Source: Sparassis latifolia
Taxonomy: Eukaryota > Basidiomycota > Agaricomycetes > Polyporales > Sparassidaceae
Assembly: GCA_018466975.1 (NCBI GenBank)
Contig: CM031558.1
Coordinates: 2,232,001 to 2,296,000, forward strand
Length of the DNA stretch: 64,000 nt
Direction of reading: 5' to 3'
Shown: positions 12,617-22,227 of the stretch, piece by piece
Position numbering within the stretch: position 1 is the stretch's first letter
Layout of the letters: each line of letters starts with the position of its first letter
Translations under genes and position numbers: made by a program
The notes under the pieces: generated by a model
The model's input: only the letters and a program-made list of their open reading frames with translations
Databases searched by the model: none
Told to the model about the DNA's origin: nothing

Positions 12617-14066
12617 TTATGACTTTTCTTCACCGTCACTCCCCCTATTTTCTGCATCTCCTGACAACCCATCGTTCTGCTCGGCACCCTGAAGATTCTC
12701 TTCTTCGGCGGCGAGGTCCTCCACTTCCTTCTGCCTCCGGTACTGCTCCAGATCCCAGTCGTCCTCCTCTCCTTCGTCCTCGTCCGCGAACCACTCTGGG
12801 TTGTATGTGAACTAAAGTAAGATCCAATCAGCATATGCCGGCTAATATCCACAACAGAATTAAATATACCAGATCTCTGCCACTCATTCCGCTGCTCTTG
12901 CCTGCGGCGGCCTGCGCGTCTTTTGCCTTTCGAAGAGCCTCCTCCTCCGCTTGCTTCTTGTCCATTCTGGTCTGCTTCCATTTCGCAAACGTCTCCGGAG
13001 TGACAGGTGTGAGATTGCTACCTAGTTTATGACGCTGATTGACGCAAGTAAGACGACGCACGAAACCAGAGTCAACGGCGATGCGAGACCAACCTCGACC
13101 TCCAAGAACTCCTCTAGGCTAATTGTGTTAGCTTTCTCGGCTTCTGCTGCTGCTTTCCGCTGCGATTTGAGCATAAACCCCGGAGGTAGCGCATGTCTGT
13201 ATTGACATCCGTCGCTATTCGGACACTCCCAGAACCATCCAAACCTATTACGAACGCAAATTAGCACTCGAAGAAAGAAAGATCACCTTAAAGCTCACTT
13301 TTCTGTTTCGATGGCCTGAATGAAATGCTTGCACACGATCTGCAGATAGATTCAGCTCGATCAGCTCACATCAGAAGAAGGTAGCTCACGTCTGTCGTTG
13401 TTCGCGGATTTCCGCTCTTTGAAAGAATGACTTGCTGCAACTTCTCATCGTCCCAATTGTCCATGGTATCTATGCTTGCAGTCAGTTCCATTAGTCTCTG
13501 GGATAGGACCGTCAACGTGCCTTTCATCTTCTCCTCCCGACTATCCTCATACAGATTCTTCCTGTCCACCTTCCTCCCCACGTTCACGTCATGGCTAAAC
13601 CTACACTTGTCCCCCTTCTCGCACATGCCTGCCTTGTAGAACTGACAAAGCAGCGTCTTGGGGTCGACGCCGGGCGGGATTTTCTGGACCTGCACAGGCT
13701 TGAACAGAGCCCCCTCCTCCTTCTTCCGTTTCTCCTCATCCACCTTGGCTTTCTCGCGTAGCGCCTTCTCTTTCTCCTTCTCGAGCACAGCGCGGGACTT
13801 GCCCGCCTGCGCCTGCTGCTTCTCTATCACAGCAATCTGCTTCTGAACCTTCGCGGATTTATTTTTCTATAGAAAATCGACAAACGGTGAGCTTTGACTA
13901 CTGACATAGTGCCATGCATGGCTGACATTTTTCATCCCGAAGGTCTATAATTTCCTCGTCAAGCATAAGTATCAGCTGCTCCCATGGTCATGGCTTGAAA
14001 CGGGGATACCTTGTCTTCCTTGGGCTTGGAGCCTGAGCTCCCGGAAGCTTGTTTTTTTGGCGGCAT
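12617..14066 (-). CDS. tma46: Tma46/ZC3H15-family CCCH zinc-finger protein (DRG-family regulatory protein)
   Basis: Ribosome-associated protein whose family stabilises the translational GTPase DRG1/Rbg1. Exons on the minus strand are 14066-14010, 13944-13927, 13866-13390, 13339-13299, 13244-13094, 13034-12870 and 12811-12617; they sum to 1104 nt, 367 residues. It starts [12 protein letters not shown]. The 18-nt second exon encodes TFGMKN, supplying the family's conserved TFG(M/L)KNKN block at the join with [10 protein letters not shown]. Finger 1 is C-X7-C-X5-C-X3-H ([19 protein letters not shown]). Finger 2 begins IVCKHF, runs over an exon junction, and ends [11 protein letters not shown]. 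The C-terminal region ([24 protein letters not shown], then an acidic tail after FTYNPEWF) matches the domain that binds DRG GTPases. The micro-exon's donor reads GTCAGC, a weak site; skipping it would lose only six residues without a frameshift. Confidence 0.93.
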
Positions 14067-16607
14067 TGTCGAGAGCAATAAACGCCAAATCCAGGCGATG
14101 AAACCCGGACGAAGTTGCCGTGCGCTTTTCAACACGAAATTTCTTCACAGTGTGGTGATGATATCACGTGACGCTTATGTTACGTATTCGTTCAGCTCAC
14201 TCGGCAGCACCCCTCTTTCAATTGAACCTCGCTCAATACAGCTTCCTCCTCCTAGATGCTTGGTGTACACAATGTCTTTTATACATACACCCACTGGGCA
14301 TTCGGTTGTGATGCTGGTCCGTAATGTGACTAATGCCACCCCTACTTACTCCGATCCGTACAGTCTACATCAACATTTGAAGCCTTTCGCCTTCCTCCTT
14401 GTCCTGGCATCACAATTGCCGGCTCTATCACTCATCCATTGGCTCTCTCGGCTCCGCTGTCTACAAGATTTTCTGCTGCGACGTATGATCGAGGCGCTCG
14501 TTTTTTGGGACTTTGAAATTTAGAACGATCTTGCTTGAGAAACGCATTTTCTCACCGCCTTGCGACCGTAACCGGCGATGGTATTACTGGTCTGGTCTGG
14601 TCCTAAGTGTGCACGGTTGCCCTTACTTCTCAATGCCCACCGCTCAGGTGAAACACCCACGCTCCCGATCCCAGGTGCGCCATTCGTAGGATAGACATCA
14701 TAAATGTCCCTACCCGACCTCGAGGACGCCATTCTGGATGAGGGCAATCACCGTGTGGGATATCATCCTTTACTCATCGCATACACTGCAAGTGGTGGCA
14801 CTGAAGAATAAGTGGAACTCCATGCAAGCTGTTCTTGGAATGCCCCTCCTGAACTACTCCGAGGATCAGACTTATTGACCTCATTCGGCGGATGGTGTTA
14901 TGTGAGGGGTTTGTCTTACGGATTGTGATATTCTCATTGGTGCAACTGACATGCTTCTATGCAGAATCCTGAACATAAAGGACAAAATATGGTCCAGGCA
15001 TTTTCGATTTGAAGGTTCGCTCTGCTTAGAGCAAGCTATGTCAGAATATGTCTACCTTAATGTGATTACATTTCCCTCAGACCCGCGTGTCCATGTTTGC
15101 GACTGAACTCACTCAATCATCGCCAGCTCGAATGTATGGTTTTCGCCCACCACAGCCTTGGCTACTGATGTGGATAGAGTAGCGAGAGAGTATGGGATCT
15201 TCAATAATCGGCATATATTGATCCTACAATGGCTTAGAGTACAATGTTCCGGACAGCCCTCAGAGCCCACTGTGAAGATATGGAATCCAAGTGTAGTTTT
15301 CACCTCCAGCTTCCGCACAGACTTCGTACAGGGTTGTGCAGCGGACACGCAGCCTCCACTGACCTTTGGGCACTGATTTGAAAAAGGAGCACAAACACGT
15401 CTACAACTTGCAGGGCTGCGCTATCGCAAATTGAGCACATCATCTCGATGACTCTGCGGTAGCGAGTGAGCAACATTACATCTCGGAGCTTCGACGGTTT
15501 TAATCAGATAGATCCATGGCCCGTGTGGATAGGGCAGTGCCAATGATCCCATTCAAATTGCGAGTTGCATGTCCACCTCTCCATTCATCCCATGAAACGT
15601 AAGGAGTATTCTCGTTGAGCCACTCTTTGTCCTCTGGTGCAAGTGGTGCACACCTGCTCACGGAAAGGGTTTCAAGGGAGTTTATGGTGGACTGCTGGTG
15701 ATCATTGGGAATGAAGCCAGAGCTGGCATGTGCATGCTGACAGGGTTGTATCATCGGTCGTCATCTTCTGGCCATTGAGTGCGTACATCCTCCGCATCCT
15801 GAGACTTTACTGTGACATCACGGATGAATACGAAGCTTCAAGTGTCGTTCTCGTCAATCTTGCGCGACACAATAATCATTTTGAATATCGTGACGAGAAC
15901 GTCCGTAGATTGAGGTGCAAGCAACGACGCGCGCTAGTGAGCATCGGTAGGATTTTGCCTGTTCAGCGCTAGCGGGCCTTGGATATCGACGTCCATACAC
16001 AATCCATACATGCTTCCCTTAGAATGACTCGTTCCCAGCTGGACCAGCATTAATTGTCAGCTTCAAGCTCAGTGGCATATGAGCAACGTACAGAAACAGA
16101 CCAAGAACGTGGCGATCTCTGTCACACAGTAAGGAAACACGGGACTGGAATGGCAGTCTATTATGCGCGATGCAAAGTTAGCAGGTTGGTATGTAGAATT
16201 TCCAATCAGCAAACAGGCTATATTGCTGGCCGTTTTGCTGGAGAAAAGTCTTGACCAGGAAAACGAGTCCACAATGGTCACGATGATCCAGGTGTCACGG
16301 CCACAACATGATGAACTACGGCCTCGTTCCACCTCAGATTGTCGATCTGCCAGTGGGCCCTAACATTCGATGAAACCCAGAAACTGAGGTGCTGACATTG
16401 CAATGAGTGATAACGATGATGTGCATACGACAACGTATTGATAAATGCTATGAGTGATCAGAACATGGTGCAATGAAAACTGAAATGGGCATATACGACA
16501 AAGATTTTGCCTAAGGAAAAAGTGCGATGGAGATCGCACCGGATAGGACGTGTTGCAATTAGATACTGCTGAGCCGCCAAGATCCATTCAGCCGCCAAAA
16601 TACGAGA
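14067..16607. other. Gene-poor 2.5-kb stretch
   Basis: No gene I can support. Several minus-strand open segments of 60-85 codons (14520-14723, 15109-15348, 15500-15754) have moderately protein-like composition, for example WDEWRGGHATRNLNG at about 15.55 kb. They are interrupted by stops and match no family I recognise. They could be remnants of a decayed gene. No terminal repeats or transposase motifs were seen. Confidence 0.35.
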
Positions 16608-18992
16608 TCAGAGGGTCCTCTTCAAGCCCGCAATTCCAGTGCCACCCATAGCTCTCGCACCATTGCCAGGCTGAACTTCTCTCCTGGGTATTGCCGGGAT
16701 AGAACCGCTCATCCCTCTGGATACCGGCGCTGGCAAGCGTGAGGAAGCACGGGGAAGCGCGGACGCGGTACCAGCTTTGACACCGGCGCCTCCGAAACGC
16801 GAGGGAGGCCTCAATCCACTAGAGCCAATCCCGCCGAACCTAAACAGGCTCGCCGCTTGTAGGCGCTTCGCTTTGGCTCCACCGACAGCAGCGCCGCTGA
16901 GGGGAGCGAAGGATTTCTGGTATTTGACAGCATCCACATGGCCCTGCGCTCCAGTCATCTGGGTGGACGGCATAGGCCTCTCGCCCTGTTGAATATTCGG
17001 ACGCTGAATTCCCGCGGCCGCGAATCGACGAGCAGCTTCCCTTGCAGCAGCTTCGAGTGATGGGCGACTCGTTCCGTGTACAACGGCCTGCTGCTGGACT
17101 GGCTCGTGGTCAGAAAATGATGGAGCGGTCGTCTTAGAGCTTCCTCCCGCAGAAACTTCCGGTCTCTGAACATTCCGGACGGACGCTGCGCGCGATGGGG
17201 CGCGGGAAAAATATAGCGCAGCTACGGCCGGTTGCACAGAAGTGGCTTGAGGACCGTCAGACGATGATACCGTACTGACGGGCTTATTCTGCTGGCCATT
17301 AGTATTCCGCGCACTGGCAACAGTGTGGGATCCGCTGCACGTGCCTGCGCTTGCACTGGATGTGGAAGACGCACTGCTGCTGGCGCTAGCGCTTGAATCC
17401 GTTCGATCATGCACCTTCCAGGTCTTCTTGACAATGCGAAGCGCAGGCACGCTAGAGGCAAACAGTAGTGGTGCTGGTGTAGGGTCCGCTGCCTCTGCAG
17501 GCAATAAGAGCGGTGCTGGTCGAGCCGCCAATTGCAGGGTGAGCCTGGAAGATATGTCAGCCTTATTGACCGATTTTTGCTCAGAAGCTTGTTCAGCAGG
17601 AGCGTTATCAGCTTGCTTGCCTGGAGCAAATTGTGAACACGAGCCATCGAGAAGGTTAACTACTGTATACGCACTGGACTCGTCGGTTCCCAAAGGCATG
17701 CTTTCCACTGGGTAAATAACGCTGGCGATAACTTGTGGCATCTCTGATGAAAGTACAGGTAAGTTGGATTCGCAAACTGTGTGAAATAAGACATGCCTTT
17801 ATCCACCGACTCCACGGCATCCATTTGGGACAAAGCTGCGAGATTTCGCATGAGCGTAACAATCAACTCATGCCACGGGTTAAGTTGTACCTATCTCAAC
17901 CAAGTTTCCCTTCGTCTTCTCCTTCCCGGCTTTCTCCTCCTCTTTCTCCTCTTCCTTCACCCGCACTTCCTCAATGCTGTCGGTGTTCTCCCGCTTCTCT
18001 TCCTCTTTCTCCTCCTCTATGCGTTCACACACTCTGACGACCGCCTCCATGGTAGCTTCCTCCGCTTCCCAATCAATATTCTCGTCATCAGCGCCTGTCC
18101 AGAAGGAGTCCGGACCCTGGCCCAAGAACGAGACCTTGTCGTTCAGAAGATCGAACGACATATCGTCAGACTGCATCTGCAGCGTAAAGGATGATTGTAA
18201 GTCAACAGAACAGCGGCGTGGATCATCTAGCGGGACATGATTCGCAGTACATGGTCTTCGTCTGGGAGCGATGCTGGATGTGGAAGGCCGTTGTGTGGTG
18301 CATTCCGGTGACGGTTGTGTAGCGGTCTCGGACGGGGACAGAGAGCTCACAACAATGTGAGGGAAAACTTCTTCTTCGATCTCTTCCCTACGCGTCACGC
18401 AGCGGGTGGCTAATGGGCTGGGACGTTCCGACGTCGAGATCGTCATGGCGCGAAGGTTGATAGAGTTGATGACCTCGGACAGAGGCGAGCACGAAGGGGC
18501 GCGAGTGATTGTGGATGCGGAAAGTGTGTTCTCAAGATGCTCCTCGTGGAGAACAGAAAGGCCAATGCGATTCTCCCGTGGCCTGGGTGTCTCCTCGAGC
18601 TTGATCTCTGCCAACGGAATCCTCCTGCCGACAAGGCTGTGGGTAAAATCCTCCTCTAGATTAAAAGACTCGTCCAGTAGTCTTTCTTCCGTAGTACTCC
18701 CGTTCTCCAGCGACTCGTCCTCGCTCGCGTTTCCATCACTATCTCGCGCCACGCCCCACGGATCGCCCATAGTGGTGTCACCGATATCGATCAATCGACC
18801 CTTGGGTGTCTTTGGGGGAGGATGCTTCTGCGTGTAAGTACGCGTGAAGAACACCGTAACTTCACCCGGTTGCACATCGTTCTCCTTGTCAGAACCTGAG
18901 TCTGGAGAATGATCCCGTGATGGCGGGGTGCAGGGCGACCCCAGGGGGTCAAACATATGCAAGACACTGTACCGGGGTTTGGTCGTCTCCAT
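16608..18992 (-). CDS. Unrecognised disordered protein with KEN box and Cdk-type sites
   Basis: I do not recognise the family. Two exons, 18992-17891 and 17743-16608, join in frame across a 147-nt intron to 745 residues. Inside that intron a 39-nt segment (reading ALSQMDAVESVDK) could be an extra in-frame exon if a non-canonical GC donor is used, so the middle junction is uncertain. The N-terminus has FDPLGSPCTPPSRDHSP followed by DKEN (KEN at residues 36-38), i.e. proline-directed phosphorylation sites next to an APC/C degron pattern. Then comes a region rich in acidic residues and serine with DSFWTGADDENIDWEAEEAT and a long Glu/Lys helix. The second exon is Ser/Ala-rich and basic, ending with repeated R-F-G-G and RPPSRFGG-like patches. 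Composition suggests a cell-cycle-regulated nuclear or cytoskeletal protein, but that is inference only. Confidence 0.7.
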
Positions 18993-19810
18993 TGCTCAGA
19001 TGCGGGAGAGGATTACTGATAGAGGTGAGGTGGTCGCGGTGGGAAAAGTGCCAACGGTTCAAAACTTCCTATGGCACGTGATCGTGTCATGCCGTTAGCG
19101 CCCTATACTTGAACTCGGAGTTGCTAGGCTCAGAGAGCCATGGATGATACATTATAGGAGCTGAGAATGGCCCAAGGCAATATCGATGAGTCCTGGTAAT
19201 TTTTACGTGGTCTTTATGTTGGAAATTGCCTGACTATGTTACGCAGAAATATAAACAGTGGCGTTGTGGGATCGCGCTTACGACTCAGACCGTTTCTGAG
19301 CCGCATCTCTCACATTGACTGGTGCCGTGAGTAACTTTGCATTTCATGATCTCTCGATATCTGTGGAGTCACAGAATTAGGCACATCTCATGTTGAGCGT
19401 GCATTTTCCAGCAGAACTATAGCGCGTCGAGCGCGAAGATGTAATGTGATCATTCAGCTTCAAGTTTTCGCTAGAGGTGAACTCGCCATAGGCCCACGGC
19501 TCACCATTCCGTCGGAAAGCTGCGAATAGATGTCCTTATGATTACACTTGACACGGTATGCTATGTGTATCACAAAAGAGAGCACTACGTCCCGAAGTCG
19601 ACGGTGGTTTATTCCGCATTGTTATGCCAGAGGATATAAGCATCTCTTCTCTGTCTCGTTGATCACGGAAACAGCTGCGACAGCGAGTCTCTCATGCCCA
19701 TGAGAAACGAACTGCAAACACGTTTCTTTAGACTTTTTCGTCCTCGTTATCTGTCCGCCGCACCAACTCAGGCTCTTACATGGTGTTTTGGTTGGCCCGT
19801 TGGCCCTGAT

Positions 19811-19882
19811 CTACTCGGCCTTGTCCTTATGCTCGCGCATCTGACGTGCGCAGTCCTCGTCTCCTCCTGAGACGCCCTCGGC
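19811..19882 (-). pseudogene. Duplicated C-terminal fragment of cdc16/apc6
   Basis: On the minus strand this reads EGVSGGDEDCARQMREHKDK-AE and then a TAG. The intact Cdc16 gene of this window, near 22.3 kb, reads KGVPGGEEDWARQMREHRDK-GK at its own C-terminus. The match is clear over about 22 codons at both protein and DNA level, but the copy stops early and has no visible upstream exons. It therefore looks like a small partial duplication left about 2.4 kb from the parent gene. The outer limits of the duplicated segment cannot be fixed by eye. Confidence 0.65.
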
Positions 19883-20142
19883 TTCCTACGAACCAGCATC
19901 TGTTCAGATATGTTATGTTTTCCTATGGCATATGGAGCATTGTCTACATTATTCCGATGGGCCCCCTTCTGCTCAAAGATGGATGGGGCATGGGGAATAG
20001 GCTGGATTCTTCTGCTTGAGAAACACTAAGACGGCGATAGAATAACAGGCCATACGATAGGTTTGAACAGCTTAACCCAACTAAACACAATGCCATAAAA
20101 AGGCGAAATGTGCAATATGCTGCCACCCTGGGTGCATACACC

Positions 20143-20368
20143 GGTAAGATATGCCTCATTCATACACAACTACTACCACGTGGCCGGTGTTGTCGATTCT
20201 CCTCCTCACACCTTGATGCTCTGAAGAATCGGTTCCCGCACGATTTTAGCTATGGCGAATACCATAAATTCTGCCGGAACTGATTTTCTTTAATTAACGT
20301 TGTTGTCGAAGAGAATGCAAATCAGTTGCCACGTGGAGTGGTCGTGTATGAATGAGGCATATCTTACC
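20143..20368. repeat. 226-bp inverted-repeat (MITE-like) element
   Basis: Positions 20143-20167 (beginning GGTAAGATATGCCTCATTC) are the exact reverse complement of 20344-20368. The similarity continues inward imperfectly for roughly another 20 bp, through a CCACGTGG core on both sides. The 176-bp interior has no open frame of note. Size and structure fit a non-autonomous terminal-inverted-repeat element. No clear target-site duplication flanks the arms: TGCAT occurs 5 bp outside each arm, which may be chance. Confidence 0.6.
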
Positions 20369-20699
20369 ATCTCTGCATTGAATACTGCCAAAACAGAGAG
20401 CGCGACATCCAGAGATTATACCGAATTGTAAATTACACCGAATCGAAACCGCGGGACTATGACTACAATTGCACTCTACGAACGAGACAACATCCTGTAC
20501 ATGTAGGTTCCGAACATTGATGAGGGCGCGCGCAAGGAGACAAGATCTCGAAGAACGACAGACTGACAGTGAAGAGAAGAATATTCGTGGTCATGAGCAC
20601 AACAAGATGTGGAAGAAGCACACCAATGATTATGAGCAAGTCTTCACAGCGACGACTCACGGCGTGCTGGAATACAGAGGTCACTCTGCGCCCTAGTTC

Positions 20700-21930
20700 C
20701 TTGCGCTTGACGGCCTCCAATTCTCTCTGTTCTGTGATCTATCTCTCCCTTTGTTCCGCTGTTGGTGGTGGCCTTGCAATCTTGGGAAGAAGTAGAAGGA
20801 TATCGAAGACATCCCTCTCTTCTGTTTCACGACGTCGGTTCCGCCGCTTAGCAAGTCTTTCCTCCCTCTTCTGCTTGTTTTCATTGCACTCCATCCGGGT
20901 AGAAGCAGCTTTGCCAATGCTTGCTGACAAAGGTGGGGAATTCATCATGATAGTGTTTTTATAACGGACGAGGTGTAGACAGCATCAAAGAGGGTGCTTG
21001 GAGGCCACTCAGTTTGGTCAGAAGGAACACTGATAGCCTTATTGTGAGGGACGAGCATTGTGCGAGTAGGATCAGCGAGATCAAGATAAAGGACACCTCC
21101 GAAGTCATGAACCGTCCATTGCCGGCTACTTGGCTGCAAGTTGGCATCGACGTCGCTATTGCGAAGTTGGGTGTCTGTCCAAAGATAATAAGTCAGGCGA
21201 TCTTTTCATGTTCACGAGCTGTGTATTGGCATACTTTCGGAAGGAAAGCCGTATCTGTATTTGCGAGCTCCAAATGGAGCCCAGGGGACACCAGAAGCCC
21301 GTTACGAGGGTTGTCTATCTCATTGATACAATCACTTTCCTGTGTCACGGTTGCGACCACTGGTAAGTGCTTTGATATACTAGAAATATGTTCTATTAGA
21401 ATGGAGAACATGGAAGAGCATCAAGTACCATACCGCGTCTTCTTTGGTGTGACCAACATGCATGTGCTGCTGAGCGCTATGCAACACACTCTCTATCACG
21501 AAAAACAATGGTCTCTCTAAAGACCTCGCAGCGCATACTAGTTGCTGATCCGGTAGGGGAGTAGGGATCAGGAGAGCCGGGGTCCAGAGGAAACATCCTT
21601 GCGAGCTCTCCCAGCCTTGCATGAAAGTAGATATGCGAGTTTGCAGGAATCAGAGGCCTGCCATAGTCGATCGTGGGGGAATTAGCATTGTCAGGGTTGC
21701 ACACTCCACCTTCAGCTTCCAGAACAACTCCAGTGATGAATCGGATCCATTTGAGGAGAGAATTCGAAGATACGGGTCTTGGGTACAGTGAGACATTGTA
21801 CCTATTCCCATTCCACTTCTCTATCTTCGATGGAGGTGCACACTTCTTTCGATTCAAAGTGAGGCCGCGTCACGGTGAGCTGGACAGAGACGACGAGACC
21901 TCCTTCTGCGGCTAGATCGTCCATAGATGT
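20700..21930 (-). pseudogene. HNH-endonuclease-family gene, probably broken
   Basis: Minus-strand segments in sequential order resemble the large basidiomycete HNH-domain family of unknown function. They are the N-terminal block RYNVSLYPRPVSSNSLLKW...GVVLEAEGGV with IDYGRP (21.85-21.65 kb); RRDxFREx-like MRCEVFRETIVFRDREC (about 21.5 kb); a shifted frame with HMHVGHTKED in the place of the family's H-L-x-x-H-x-K-G-D nuclease segment; then INEIDNPRNGLLVSPGLH (about 21.3 kb); an apparent intron; TPNFAIAT; and in another frame WTVHDFGGV...QTEWPPSTLFDAVYTSS, followed by a basic KQKREERLAKRRNRRR tail. At least two frame changes are not explained by good introns, so I call it a damaged copy. It may instead be a gene with introns I mis-see. 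Confidence 0.55.
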
Positions 21931-22227
21931 TGACGGTGACGGTGTCGCGGTCACGTGTAAACTTTGACGGTACGTTGTCGTTTTCACTTGGCAGTGGCAG
22001 TACTTACTACTGGCAGTGTTCAGGACATGAGGAAGACACTGTGCGTTCTCGAGTATGAAGTTTGGAGCTGAAGCTTGAGTTCGCAGCGATGAATTACTAA
22101 AAAGCCAGTTAGTGCAGGTGCAACATGGATCGAGGTAATCAACGGTCCGCCTGGCCATAAGCGCACACTTCCGAGACATTCTGTTGTTACTGTGCACTAC
22201 CCGCAACTTAACGTCACTATATATGTA

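Larger units (their letters stand above)
18993..20700. other. Gene-poor region with gene scrap and inverted-repeat element
   Basis: The promoter side of the KEN-box gene lies at the left end. Beyond it I see no intact gene. The stretch contains a short duplicated piece of the Cdc16 3' coding end (19811-19882) and a 226-bp inverted-repeat element (20143-20368), listed separately. The rest shows short frames with no family resemblance. Confidence 0.45.
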
